A DNA stretch of 64,000 bases. Source: JALEFZ01 sp039820545 (GTDB taxonomy: Bacteria > Bacteroidota > Bacteroidia > J057). Both the position numbers and the translations under genes were made by a program. Below the pieces are notes generated by a model, which saw only the letters and a list, made by a program, of their open reading frames with translations, did no database searches and was not told where the DNA came from. Positions within the stretch are counted from its first letter, which is position 1; every line of letters starts with the position of its first letter. The stretch lies in the NCBI GenBank assembly GCA_039820545.1, contig JBCBPW010000004.1, positions 114,180 through 178,179 on the forward strand, given 5' to 3'. Below, piece after piece: positions 37,234 to 46,900 of the stretch.

Positions 37234-37728
37234 CTATCGAATCCTATCGCTGTTGAGCGAGTCTACCAGCTTCTGGTCCTTGTCGATGAATCTCGCAGCC
37301 AATACAGCTAAAAGAATACCCACCACAGGTAGTGCCACGCCAAAAGAAGGGTTGCTCGCTGCATCTGTGGCGATCATCTCAGGTCCATTTTGAGTGAGAA
37401 GAAAGAGCATGACAAGTCCTATCATGCCAGGGATGACAGAGAGATAGGCAAATGTTCTTTGTCTTTTTCGGTCGTTGAAGAGGAAAATCGTGACCAATAA
37501 CAGTACGCCACTGAGTCCCATCATGCCCACAAAACCCATGTGAAAGGCATTTCTGCTTCCATCCTCGTGTGCGTTAAAGGCAATGTCATTCACAGGTCCA
37601 TCGACCATCAATCCTGAGACGACCTCTTGAAATTCTCCATCTACAAAACTCCAGCTGGGGAGAAAAATCGTCGTGATCATAGCTGCCGCAGCCAGCAGAA
37701 GAAAGATAGATTGTATTCTTTGTATCAT
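37234..37728 (-). CDS. DUF4293-family membrane protein
   Basis: A 164-aa protein with four transmembrane helices (SIFLLLAAAAMITTIFL; HMGFVGMMGLSGVLLLVTIFL; FAYLSVIPGMIGLVMLFLL; FGVALPVVGILLAVLAARFI) and a short external loop after helix 1. ATG 37728 (MIQRIQSIFLLLA) is the family start; the upstream in-frame start adds 14 unrelated residues. DUF4293 proteins occur across Bacteroidota and have no known function. It is divergent from truA with 153 bp between. Confidence 0.85.
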   Translation of the reverse strand: MIQRIQSIFLLLAAAAMITTIFLPSWSFVDGEFQEVVSGLMVDGPVNDIAFNAHEDGSRNAFHMGFVGMMGLSGVLLLVTIFLFNDRKRQRTFAYLSVIPGMIGLVMLFLLTQNGPEMIATDAASNPSFGVALPVVGILLAVLAARFIDKDQKLVDSLNSDRIR

Positions 37729-37881
37729 TGGGGTAATATTGTGTCTTGATTTGAGAAAAGGAGCATACACTTAGGACGAATGGCTTCTTTTCTTATTGGG
37801 CAGCAAAAATATAAAATTAGTAGAAAGTATCCTTCCCACCCAGCAAAGAAGTGTGGGAATGTGTCAAGGATTCGGGAAAAT

Positions 37882-38640
37882 ATGCGCTATTTTTTAGATA
37901 TCGCTTACGACGGGACAAACTATGCGGGCTGGCAGATTCAACCTAATGCAATGACGGTCCAGGAAGAGTTGAACCGTGCGCTCAGCGTGCTCTGGCGAAC
38001 GGACGTGCAGACATTGGGCGCAGGGAGAACAGACGCGGGCGTCCATGCCAGACAGTTGATGGTGCAGGTAGAAGGTCCTGAAGAACTGCACACGGATACA
38101 GCCCATCGGCTCAATGGGATTTTGGCACCTGATGTGGCGGTCAATGGGATCTATGTACCGAAAAATCAGGAATTGCATGCGCGCTTCGACGCTACGGCAC
38201 GTGCCTACAGTTATCAACTTACCGTCAAGAAATCGGTTCACCATCGACATCAAGCCATGAAGATCCGCAAGATGCCTGACCTAGAAGCCATGCAAGCTGC
38301 AGCGGATAGCCTGAAAACTTACACGGAGTTTGGCGCTTTCTGCAAGGCACATGGCGCAAATAAAACCAACACCTGCTCCATCATCCGCGCAGGATGGGAG
38401 GTGACAGATGAACTGCTATTATTTCATATTGAGGCTGACAGATTCCTTCGGGGAATGGTTCGAGCGATTGTAGGGAGTTTGCTGCTCGTAGGGAGAGGAG
38501 ATTGGTCGGTAGAAAAATTCCAGTCTGTCATTGAAAGTGGTGAAAGAAGCCAAGCAGGGCCTAGCGCGGAAGCTAAAGGACTGTTTTTGGTAAAAGTAGC
38601 TTATCCTGAAGGGGCATTTTTTAGTGAGCATGGTTCATAG
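37882..38640 (+). CDS. truA: tRNA pseudouridine synthase TruA
   Basis: A 252-aa enzyme that isomerises U38-U40 in the anticodon arm. Catalytic D51 is in LGAGRTDAGVHAR; FLDIAYDGTNYAGWQIQ at the N-terminus, TARAYSYQL and FHIEADRFLRGMVRAIVGSL complete the family motifs. ATG 37882 begins the conserved fold; an in-frame start at 37780 would add 34 unrelated residues. It is flanked by convergent pcm, which ends 58 bp beyond. Confidence 0.95.
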   Translation: MRYFLDIAYDGTNYAGWQIQPNAMTVQEELNRALSVLWRTDVQTLGAGRTDAGVHARQLMVQVEGPEELHTDTAHRLNGILAPDVAVNGIYVPKNQELHARFDATARAYSYQLTVKKSVHHRHQAMKIRKMPDLEAMQAAADSLKTYTEFGAFCKAHGANKTNTCSIIRAGWEVTDELLLFHIEADRFLRGMVRAIVGSLLLVGRGDWSVEKFQSVIESGERSQAGPSAEAKGLFLVKVAYPEGAFFSEHGS

Positions 38641-38697
38641 TTCATTCTTCATGAGGCATATATTGGTGAGTCAGATACACCTTGAAAATGAAAATTG

Positions 38698-39348
38698 TCA
38701 CTCCTTAAATCCATACTGACCTACCAAGGGCACAAACCGAAATGCCTGTAAGCGTTCCTCTCGCCACTCATTCTTATTGATTCTGGTGACGAGGGTCATC
38801 TTTTGCTTGTCCAAAGTACCGACGGGAATGACCAATCGGCCATTTTTCTTAAGCTGTTCTTTGAGGGGGAGCGGAATGCTTGGACTAGCAGCGGTGACGA
38901 TGATCCGATCAAATTCCATTTTTTCAGGCCAACCCTTACTTCCATCCCCATGAAAAAGTTCGACTTTCAATTCAAGGTCTTCTAGCCTCGATTTGGCTTC
39001 TAGATGCAGGCGACGATCTCTTTCTACTGAGAAGACTTTCATGCCCATTTGCGCGAGTATGGCTGCTTGATAACCAGAGCCTGTCCCAATCTCTAGGACT
39101 TTCATTTTGGGCTTGAGTTTCAGCAGCTCCGTCTGAAAAGCCACGGTAAAAGGTTGGCTGATGGTTTGATCATTGTGGATCGGGAGGGCTTTGTCCTCGT
39201 AGGCCTCATCGCGAAAGGCGCTTTCTACAAATCCATGTCTGGGAATCGCTCCCATGGCTTCCAATACAGCTTCATCTGTGATGCCCCGCTGCGCCAATTG
39301 TTCGATGAGTCGCTTGCGCTGACCCTTATGTTTAAAGGTATCTATCAA
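38698..39348 (-). CDS. pcm: Protein-L-isoaspartate O-methyltransferase
   Basis: A 216-aa SAM-dependent methyltransferase that repairs isoaspartyl residues. The SAM-binding motif is VLEIGTGSGYQAAILAQMG; AIPRHGFVESAFRDEAYED and PFTVAFQTELLKLK precede it; IIVTAASPSIPLPLKEQL is motif III. The start is TTG 39348: the frame closes at an upstream TAG (39373-39375), no ATG or GTG lies between, and the family N-terminus (DTFKHKGQRKRLIEQL) begins directly after the TTG. Confidence 0.94.
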   Translation of the reverse strand: MIDTFKHKGQRKRLIEQLAQRGITDEAVLEAMGAIPRHGFVESAFRDEAYEDKALPIHNDQTISQPFTVAFQTELLKLKPKMKVLEIGTGSGYQAAILAQMGMKVFSVERDRRLHLEAKSRLEDLELKVELFHGDGSKGWPEKMEFDRIIVTAASPSIPLPLKEQLKKNGRLVIPVGTLDKQKMTLVTRINKNEWREERLQAFRFVPLVGQYGFKE

Positions 39349-39571
39349 AGGAAAGACATTTTTCGATGCAAACTACGTAGTTCTGACGTAGAATCCGATG
39401 ATTATTTTGGAACAAATTCACATATTGAAAGTTGAATGAATTTATTTCGGAAATGAGAAAAGTAAGCGTAGATTCTGAGCACGAGATTTCTTCAATAGTA
39501 TTTAGATAGGTAGAAAGGATCGTCCTTAAGTCATGCGCATGCGTTCATTTCCTAATCTTGTTGTTTCCTTT

Positions 39572-39579
39572 TACTTTTG
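39572..39579 (+). promoter_or_regulatory. Candidate -7 box upstream of gcvP
   Basis: TACTTTTG fits the Bacteroidota -7 consensus TAnnTTTG and ends 26 bp before the gcvP start, giving a leader of about 20 nt. A good TTG at the -33 position is not seen; the nearest TTGs are only about 9-12 bp upstream. Confidence 0.4.
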
Positions 39580-39605
39580 TGCAAAATTTCAACTAGAGGA
39601 TACAC

Positions 39606-42491
39606 ATGCTTTCACATCCTGATTCGTTTGTAAAACGTCATTTAGGCCCCAATGAGGCCGAGCTTAGTCATATGTTGGAAGCGGTCGGCGCATCATCTTT
39701 GCAAGAGTTGATCGACCAGACCGTTCCTGCTGCTATTCGCCTGGACCAACCCCTGCGTGCGCAAGCCCCCATGAGCGAGCACGAATACCTCGGACATATC
39801 AAGGAGATCGCCTCCAAGAACAAGGTTTTTCGTTCGTACATTGGGATGGGGTACTACGACACCATCACACCTACTGTGATCCTTCGCAACATCTTCGAAA
39901 ATCCTGGATGGTATACCCAGTATACACCCTATCAGGCAGAGATTGCGCAGGGTCGTTTGGAAGCGCTGCTCAACTTTCAGACCATGATCAGCGACTTCAC
40001 GGGATTACCCGTGGCCAATGCTTCACTCTTGGATGAGGGAACAGCTGCTGCAGAGGCTATGTCTATGACCTATGGCCAGAAGAAAAAGAAAAACCGTAAG
40101 CTGGAAGCCAATGTATTATTGGTGGCAGACACACTCTTTCCACAGACGCTGGACGTGTTGAAGACCCGTGCAGATGGGGTAGGGATTGAACTGAAGATTC
40201 AGCCTGTAGCAGCGTTCGAAATTACCGAGTCTGTATTTGCTGCTATCGTTCAGTATCCTGATGCACATGGCGCGGTCCATGACTATGCAGATCTTGCTGA
40301 GCAGTTGCATGCGCAGGGTAGCTATATGATAGTCGCTGCTGATTTGATGAGTTTGGCCCTGCTCAAAGCACCTGGCACCTTTGGTGCAGATGTCGTATTG
40401 GGCTCAGCCCAGCGCTTCGGTGTACCTATGGGATATGGTGGACCACATGCGGCTTACTTTGCTTCGAATGAAGAGTTCCTCCGTTTGATGCCTGGACGTA
40501 TCATCGGTGTTTCAATCGATGCTGCGGGAAACAATGCGCTTCGCATGGCATTGCAGACACGTGAGCAACACATCCGTCGTGACAAAGCGACGTCTAATAT
40601 CTGTACAGCGCAGGCATTATTGGCGATCATGGCCTCTATGTACGCTGTCTATCATGGCCCACAAGGAATCAAGGGGATTGCAGAACGCATTCATAAGCTG
40701 ACAGGCTTGCTGAACCAAGGGCTGAAGGAGATGGGTATAAATGTCCTGAATGCTTCTTTCTTTGATACGCTCAGCATCCAGTTGACAGAAGAGCAAGCAC
40801 ATCATCTGCGTAAGTTAGCGGAGGAAAAAGAAATCAACTTCCGTTATGCAGCAGGAGGAGTGGTCGGTATTTCGCTGGATGAGGTAGCTTCTCTAGACGA
40901 GGTAGATACGATCTTGGGACTCTTTGCACATGCCATGCAGCAAGAGCCGCGATATGAGAAGTTCCAATCGCTAGAATTGCATACTTCTTATATTCCTGAG
41001 GGTCTACAACGCGATACTGCGTATCTTACGCATCCTGTTTTCAAGGCTTACCATTCGGAGACAGCGATGATGCGTTACATTCGCCATCTAGAGGACAAGG
41101 ATTTGTCTTTGAATAATGCTATGATTCCGCTGGGATCATGTACGATGAAACTCAATGCAGCGACAGAATTGATTCCTGTGAGCTGGCCTGAGTTTGGCCG
41201 CTTGCATCCGTTTATTCCTAAAGATCAAGCCGCCGGTTACTTCGAATTGCTGGATGTACTCGGAAGAGACCTTTGTGAGATCACAGGTTTTGCGGGCATG
41301 TCTTTCCAGCCCAATTCAGGTGCCCAGGGGGAGTACACAGGTTTGATGGTCATTCGTGCCTATCACCAAAGCCGCAACGATCACCACAGGAATATCGCAT
41401 TGATTCCTTCCTCCGCGCACGGAACCAACCCTGCATCTGCAGTCATGGCTGGGATGAAGGTCGTCGTCGTGAAGTGCGACGAGATGGGCAATATTGACAT
41501 GGTCGATCTTCGCGCCAAAGCGGAAAAGCATGCGGATAATCTGGCATGTATGATGATTACCTATCCCTCGACACACGGTGTTTTTGAGGAGGACATCGTC
41601 GAAGCATGCGCCGTAGTGCATCAGTTTGGAGGGCAAGTCTACATGGACGGTGCCAACATGAATGCGCAGGTAGGATTGACTTCTCCTGGCAAGATTGGGG
41701 CAGACGTTTGTCACTTGAACTTGCACAAGACATTTGCGATCCCACATGGTGGAGGAGGTCCTGGCATGGGGCCCATCGGAGTAGCTGCACATTTGGTTCC
41801 TTTTCTGCCTACGCATGAGTTGGTAGAGACAGGAGGAGATCAGGGTATTTCGGCTATTGCCGCTACGCCATTTGGTTCGACATCGATCTTGTTGATCTCT
41901 TATGCTTACATCAAGCTATTGGGTAGCGAAGGGGTAAAGGACGCGACAGAATATGCCATCCTGAATGCGAACTATATGAAGGCGAAGTTGGAGGCAAATT
42001 TTGAGGTCCTCTATCAAGGGAAAAACGGTCGTGTCGCCCACGAGTTCATCATCGACTTGCGTGTATTCAAGCAGAAAGTGGGCTTAGAGGTGGATGACAT
42101 CACCAAGCGTCTGATTGACTATGGTTTCCATGCCCCGACGGTCTCATGGCCTGTCCCTGGAACGATCATGATTGAGCCTACGGAGTCTGAGCCCTTAGCC
42201 GAGTTGGACCGTTTTTGCGAGGCGATGGTGGCTATTCGCGAGGAGATTCGCGATGTCGAGTTGGGTATCGCCGATCGCGAAGACAACGTCTTAAAGAACG
42301 CGCCCCACACAGTGGAGGAATTAACAGCTGACGAGTGGGAGCATGCCTATCCACGTTCGAAGGCAGCTTGGCCTGTACCGAGCTTGCACCAGCATAAGTT
42401 CTGGCCTACCGTCAAGCGTGTCAACAACACCTATGGTGACCGTAATGTGATTTGCACCTGCCCGCCGATCGAGGCGTATGTAGGAGTGTAA
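39606..42491 (+). CDS. gcvP: Glycine dehydrogenase (decarboxylating), P protein
   Basis: A 961-aa fused P protein of the glycine cleavage system, the full single-chain length. The PLP lysine is K708 in LHKTFAIPHGGGGPG, as in E. coli. The N-terminal half carries FVKRHLGPNEAEL and YYDTITPTVILRNIFENPGW; SAHGTNPASAVMAGMKVV and NSGAQGEYTGL are in the C-terminal half. It decarboxylates glycine and passes the aminomethyl group to the lipoyl H protein. gcvT and gcvH are not in the window. It is a single-gene unit between its own candidate promoter and a strong terminator. Confidence 0.97.
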   Translation: MLSHPDSFVKRHLGPNEAELSHMLEAVGASSLQELIDQTVPAAIRLDQPLRAQAPMSEHEYLGHIKEIASKNKVFRSYIGMGYYDTITPTVILRNIFENPGWYTQYTPYQAEIAQGRLEALLNFQTMISDFTGLPVANASLLDEGTAAAEAMSMTYGQKKKKNRKLEANVLLVADTLFPQTLDVLKTRADGVGIELKIQPVAAFEITESVFAAIVQYPDAHGAVHDYADLAEQLHAQGSYMIVAADLMSLALLKAPGTFGADVVLGSAQRFGVPMGYGGPHAAYFASNEEFLRLMPGRIIGVSIDAAGNNALRMALQTREQHIRRDKATSNICTAQALLAIMASMYAVYHGPQGIKGIAERIHKLTGLLNQGLKEMGINVLNASFFDTLSIQLTEEQAHHLRKLAEEKEINFRYAAGGVVGISLDEVASLDEVDTILGLFAHAMQQEPRYEKFQSLELHTSYIPEGLQRDTAYLTHPVFKAYHSETAMMRYIRHLEDKDLSLNNAMIPLGSCTMKLNAATELIPVSWPEFGRLHPFIPKDQAAGYFELLDVLGRDLCEITGFAGMSFQPNSGAQGEYTGLMVIRAYHQSRNDHHRNIALIPSSAHGTNPASAVMAGMKVVVVKCDEMGNIDMVDLRAKAEKHADNLACMMITYPSTHGVFEEDIVEACAVVHQFGGQVYMDGANMNAQVGLTSPGKIGADVCHLNLHKTFAIPHGGGGPGMGPIGVAAHLVPFLPTHELVETGGDQGISAIAATPFGSTSILLISYAYIKLLGSEGVKDATEYAILNANYMKAKLEANFEVLYQGKNGRVAHEFIIDLRVFKQKVGLEVDDITKRLIDYGFHAPTVSWPVPGTIMIEPTESEPLAELDRFCEAMVAIREEIRDVELGIADREDNVLKNAPHTVEELTADEWEHAYPRSKAAWPVPSLHQHKFWPTVKRVNNTYGDRNVICTCPPIEAYVGV

Positions 42492-42522
42492 ATCCTGAAT
42501 ATTATAGATAGATGACTGAGAG

Positions 42523-42548
42523 ACCCCGTACGCGCGTATGGGGTTTTT
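42523..42548 (+). terminator. Intrinsic terminator after gcvP
   Basis: ACCCCGTAC pairs with GTATGGGGT (one G-U pair) around a 4-nt loop between 42523 and 42544, followed by TTTTT. It sits 31 bp past the gcvP stop and immediately left of the transposase element. Confidence 0.88.
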
Positions 42549-42550
42549 CG

Positions 42551-42597
42551 TAGCCACTTGCCGCAGCAAGCGCAGCTCGGAAGATTCTATCTTCCAT
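42551..42597 (+). repeat. REP-like unit, left outer
   Basis: Contains CTTGC-cgca-GCAAG (first hairpin) and GGAAGAT-tct-ATCTTCC (second hairpin, 7-bp stem, 42579-42595). It is the inverted partner of the unit at 43224-43270. Confidence 0.78.
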
Positions 42598-42607
42598 ATG
42601 AAATAGC

Positions 42608-42640
42608 TGCAGCAAGTATACGCCTAGAAGATTATCTTAT
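42608..42640 (+). repeat. REP-like unit, left inner (degenerate)
   Basis: GCAGCAAG followed by an A-rich spacer and AAGA-tta-TCTT repeats the order of the left outer unit with several changes. Its second hairpin overlaps the transposase stop codon. Confidence 0.55.
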
Positions 42641-43155
42641 TTTTTCCACCTCTCTGGATTAGTCAAAATATAATTCTTAATGTGTTGGTACTCCCATTCA
42701 TTCCTTACAATCCTATCATGATACTTTTTCTGCCACCCAAACGATTCATATCCAGCTTGTCTTGATCGACGCGTCACTGCTCCTTTAAATTTATTAATTG
42801 TAGCTCCCAGCTTATTAGTAGGCATTCCAAATGAAGCCTGATAGCTAGGTGTTTGAGGCAGGGTCTGGAAATGGGGCATAAGCTTCCCTTTACCATCTGT
42901 AATCCAGATCAAGATGTGTACATGATCTGGCATAATAACATATGTATCAATCTCAATGTTAGATCTGATTTTCTCTGTCAGCTCAAGTTCTTCTTTTACG
43001 ATTACGCCTATTGCAGAGAGGCTCATTTTACTATCTTCGATAATCCCCAAGAAGTGCTGACGATTGAGCGTACATATGGTAATAAAGTAACAGCCTGGGG
43101 TGCTGTAGTCAAAGCCTTTTAGTCTGGGTGTCTTGAAAGGAGTATGTTTTTTCAT
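42637..43155 (-). CDS. REP-associated tyrosine transposase (Y1, IS200-like fold)
   Basis: A 172-aa single-domain HUH transposase. The HUH motif is H78-V-H80 in MPDHVHILI and the catalytic tyrosine is Y162 in IKNYILTNPERW; the N-terminal PGCYFITICTLNRQHFLG is the usual RAYT strand. Such enzymes nick single-stranded REP hairpins and are thought to spread them. The gene appears intact (ATG 43155, TAA), and repeats on both sides supply likely substrates. It lacks tnpB or any accessory gene. Confidence 0.92.
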   Translation of the reverse strand: MKKHTPFKTPRLKGFDYSTPGCYFITICTLNRQHFLGIIEDSKMSLSAIGVIVKEELELTEKIRSNIEIDTYVIMPDHVHILIWITDGKGKLMPHFQTLPQTPSYQASFGMPTNKLGATINKFKGAVTRRSRQAGYESFGWQKKYHDRIVRNEWEYQHIKNYILTNPERWKK

Positions 43156-43167
43156 GATTGAACGTTT

Positions 43168-43206
43168 AAAGATGAATCTTTGATAGAAGGCACTTGGTGA
43201 TGCAAG
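43168..43206 (-). repeat. REP-like unit, right inner
   Basis: On the minus strand CACTTG-catcac-CAAGTG (6-bp stem) is followed by AAAGAT-tc-ATCTTT (43168-43181). It lies directly upstream of the transposase start and may overlap its promoter. Confidence 0.65.
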
Positions 43207-43223
43207 TGAAAATACAGGGGAAA

Positions 43224-43270
43224 GAAGATGTAATCTTCTGAATCTGCACTTACTGCGGCAAGTGGCTACA
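43224..43270 (-). repeat. REP-like unit, right outer
   Basis: On the minus strand TGTAGCCACTTGCCGCAG (43253-43270), a short AAGTGCAG segment, then GAAGAT-tac-ATCTTC (43224-43238). It matches the left outer unit in inverted orientation over most of its length. Confidence 0.78.
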
Positions 43271-43444
43271 AAGGGCGTTTACCCGTTACTCGATAATTAT
43301 ATTCACCAAAATACTACTTAATTTTGCTTTTTGCTAAAAGTATAATCATATAGTAAAACAAATTCCTTAACACTCCGTACATCATGTTAAATTATTCTCT
43401 ATTTTTTAGTAAATAGCATTTAACAAAACCTAAATCCTTCCCTT

Positions 43445-43819
43445 ATGAGTTATCAAGCAAAAGTTCGACAGATGTATGATATGATCGATAAAGGCCAAGC
43501 GATGGAAGCGCTAGATCAGTATTATCATGAGGATGTAGTGGTAATCGATGGATTGTCGGAGCCACGAAATGGCAAAGAAGCGCAGCGGAAAGCGCTAGCA
43601 GAATGGTTTGGCTCAGTAAAAGACTATCATGGAAGCGGTGTCAGTGCGATCACTGCCAATGAGGATGAAGGCATCACAACTGTCGAGTCGTGGACAGAAA
43701 TCACCTTCCAGGATGGGAGTAAAGTAAGAATGGAAGAAATAGGGGTACAAAAATGGGAAGGAGATAAAATCATCCATGAACGATTCTACTACTCTATACC
43801 TCCTGAGATGCAACAATAG
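43445..43819 (+). CDS. SnoaL-like (NTF2-fold) protein
   Basis: A 124-aa protein with the NTF2/SnoaL pattern: an N-terminal helix (VRQMYDMIDKGQAMEALDQY), HEDVVVIDGLSEPRNGKEA (the loop where ligands bind), then paired strands (ITTVESWTEITFQDG, DKIIHERFYYS). Members are small enzymes or ligand-binding proteins, often annotated as ketosteroid-isomerase-like; no catalytic residue can be assigned. ATG 43445. The upstream gap is AT-rich and lies next to the REP repeats. Confidence 0.8.
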   Translation: MSYQAKVRQMYDMIDKGQAMEALDQYYHEDVVVIDGLSEPRNGKEAQRKALAEWFGSVKDYHGSGVSAITANEDEGITTVESWTEITFQDGSKVRMEEIGVQKWEGDKIIHERFYYSIPPEMQQ

Positions 43820-43843
43820 GAGGCTACAAAAAGAAAAAGATGA

Positions 43844-43879
43844 GGTGCCTTGTGTAGCCATTTAGCTACGCAGGGTACC
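43844..43879 (-). terminator. Strong terminator for the first CHAT-nSTAND gene
   Basis: A continuous 15-bp stem (43844-43858 with 43865-43879, three G-U pairs) with loop CATTTA. On the minus strand it is followed by TCATCTTTTTCTTTTTG. It lies 58 bp past the stop of the gene at 43938 and also separates it from the converging SnoaL-like gene. Confidence 0.8.
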
Positions 43880-43937
43880 ATCTATCTCCTGACTTAGAAT
43901 GATACAGAGCAGAGATCTGGGAATGTCGCCGTGTCCA

Positions 43938-46900
43938 TTAATTCCCATACAACAGCTCATCTTTCCTCACTTCAGGAAGTACTATAACGGGTAGAGGATC
44001 TTCATTGAGCCAGGCTTCTATGGATACAGGGAGTCGTATGTTGTAAATGTTACGCCCATTAGTCGAGATTCTTAATTCCTCATCTGTACATGCCACCTGT
44101 GTGAATTTAGGCAGCAATTGATTGCGTTGGGTGACGAGGGCACTAGGCCCAGTAGAAAATATGGGCTTGTAATTTTTTCCATTGATGACTACAACCTCTC
44201 CATTGGCAGTGATGATTGCGATGGTCCCTCCATCCTGATAGCCAATAGAGTTAGGGGTTTCAAACGCCAATTGTTGTATAGGCCCCCAAGTGTTTAAAAC
44301 GACGCTGTGCCATTCTTCAAAATAATGGTCATATATGCTGATCGCATGTTCCCCTTTATTTCCCAGGACTTTGAACTCCTCCCCAATGCTTTGATAGAAG
44401 AAGTCAGGTCGAGAGGCGGAAATATTCACCAATGTCTGAACATCTTCTTCGAATAGATTGACCCTGACAAATCGGTTATTCTCCACCTGCCACTCAGACC
44501 AGAAGTGTTTGCCCGCTTCATTTTCTTCAATCATGTCCAGACGAATGGCATCAGATGTTTCTCCAAAATTCGAGATCTTCCCTCTGATGAATGTCATGCT
44601 ATCACTGGTAAGGTCGTAGGTGAGCCCAGAACCCAACAAGTCCGTCATCAACCATCGTTTGTCACCACTCGATTTAAGCCCCCAAAGTTTAGAAGGGGTA
44701 GAAGCATCATCGAATAAAAGGTCTTCCATTCCAGCTCCCACCACTTCTTTGACACGTAGTCCTGAAGTATCCCACAAGGCCGCTAATACGCGCTCGTCAG
44801 GATGCCAAAGGTACAAAAGACTGTCTGAGGCGAAGGAAACATGGTAACCTTCTTGAAGGATGGGTTCTACAGCTAGAAGTGTCGTATCTAATTCCACAAG
44901 GTGAAGTCCCCAGCGACGACTAGATAATTCTACAAAAGCGACTTCACCTGATGGCGAAAAGTGCCATCTTTTATTTTCAGGGAGCGTTGTTATTTCATGG
45001 ATGTGGAGGTCCCTGCGCAGCATTTCAGTGGAACCGCCATGAGGGGATTCTGGCCAGATGCGCAATTTGCCCTTTTGATCCAATGTGTACACCATCTTCG
45101 TATCAGGATCTTTGTACATGCCAATGAAAGGAGCTGTACTTCCCAAAAACGTACTTACGGGTTGTTCAAACACACCTAATTTCCATTTTTTGAGCGCATA
45201 ATCTGGCGTTTCCTTTTGATTGCCTTTGGGAGAGGCAAAGGTATAAATGTAAGGTGCATCTACAATGAATTGACGAATGGGTTGTCCATGTGCGGCAATA
45301 GTTTGGGCTTGCGCATTTTCTTCAAAAATATCGAGGAACCGCATGCCACCAAAAGCGTCGATGACGAAAACTCCTTCTGCTTCTACACCTTCAGGCGCAT
45401 CAATCGAAAAAGTAGCCTCGCGTCCACTGGCCAAGTAGGACTGGATGCGCGTCCATGTTTGTGGTGGAATGCGCTTGTTCTGTTTGTTGGAGATACGACG
45501 AACGATCCCCTCATCGTTGATGTAGAAATCTTGAGATAAATCATAGAACACTGGTTTTTCAGGAGCTTGAAAAAAGCCAGTTTTCACTTCCTGATTTTCA
45601 AAGTCGCCTATATCTAGACTTTGCAGATCTCCATTTACCAAGGACAACAGAACCCTTTCTCTTTCGCGATGATAGTAAAAAGCTTCAATGGATTTTTTGA
45701 ATGTGACGAATTTGCCCACTTGTGCATTTTCCCAATCCCATAAAGCCAATTTATTTTCTCCCTCCTGCACGATGAGATTTTGCTCGTTGTCAGCCCAGCA
45801 AGCAGCTCGAAAGCCCGTAATTCGTTTGGCAACGGTTTCTTGTATTAAGTCATAGACAATGCCTGTCCGTGTATCCGTACTGTCAATGAAAAAGAGTAGT
45901 AGGTGATTTTTCAAGGGGCTGAGCGTCATTTTCTCTAAAAAAATAGGATCAGGAAGCTCACTTTCTGCCAAGTCGATCACGCGACGATAAAAGGGGAAAG
46001 CTGCACCTTGATTGTAAATTTCTTGGAGTTTGGCTTCCGCTTCGTGTACGATCACCCCTCCCTTTTCACAAGCCATTTCGGCTACTCGGATAGCCTGGGA
46101 ACGATCGATAGAAGAAAGGCCTGCTGCCTTGGCCGTAAGTACTCGCGAGTCATTAAGCTCTGTCAAGTATTGCTCTGTTTCTTGACTTTCTTGTACACTG
46201 CGATAGAAGAAAAATGCCACAACTAACAATACCAATCCCATGGCACCAAAGCCCATGAGATTTCGTTGACGTACTTGTTGGAGCTTATCTCGGTGTTTGC
46301 GGCTGGCTTCGATTAGTTTGAGGCTATCGCCTTTCCAAGCGGCCATACCCAGTTTTCCAGCCTCGACAGTAGCAAGATCGGCAGGATCCAATACCGTCTC
46401 AGGATCTTTGCTGTAGGCTAGTAGCTTATTTTCGAGAATGATAGAAGCGCGCTGCCCTGGACGGCCCGATTGCTGAAATTCTTTTCTGACCAAAGGAGCC
46501 AGTGTATCATGCGCCAGGCTCGTCATGATCCCTCCTGTATCAGAAAGCAGGTAGAGTGATTTGAACGATTTGAGGAGGATAGAGGCTTCGGGGCGTTGAT
46601 CGTAGCGCGCTTTGATTTCTACATCGGCTTTGGCATTGGAAGTGCCCATGACGGTCGTGTGATAAGCCAACATATCCAATGCAAGTCCTGAAGCTTCGAG
46701 CTGGGGATGTTGTATTTGCAGCTTATCCATCTGCTGGTAGTAAAAGCTATCCAGCAAGATGCCCTCACGTTGGAGTTCTTGGTACTTGGCAACCGTAAAG
46801 TTACGTATCTCATCTTTCTCAGTGAGTTGCCAGAGCTTGGTCAGGACAATCTGTAGAACAGGTGCAATGGGAGAATCACGGTCTACCAGCAGGTCATCAG

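Larger units (their letters stand above)
42549..43270. mobile_element. REP-associated transposase element with paired inverted hairpin repeats
   Basis: A transposase gene is bracketed by hairpin repeats in inverted orientation. The outer ends share TAGCCACTTGCCGCAG (42551-42566 and, inverted, 43253-43268), and a second, degenerate copy lies inside on each side. Each unit has a first hairpin (CACTTG..CAAGTG type), a spacer and a second hairpin (GAAGAT..ATCTTC type). This is the arrangement of RAYT genes with REP/BIME sequences. The element sits between the gcvP terminator and a SnoaL-like gene; I could not identify a target-site duplication. Confidence 0.8.

Noticed and set aside
43822..43879. 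Possible solo REP copy, since TGTAGCCATTT resembles the REP end TGTAGCCACTT
   Set aside because: The sequence is better explained as part of a continuous 15-bp terminator stem, and the second REP hairpin is missing.
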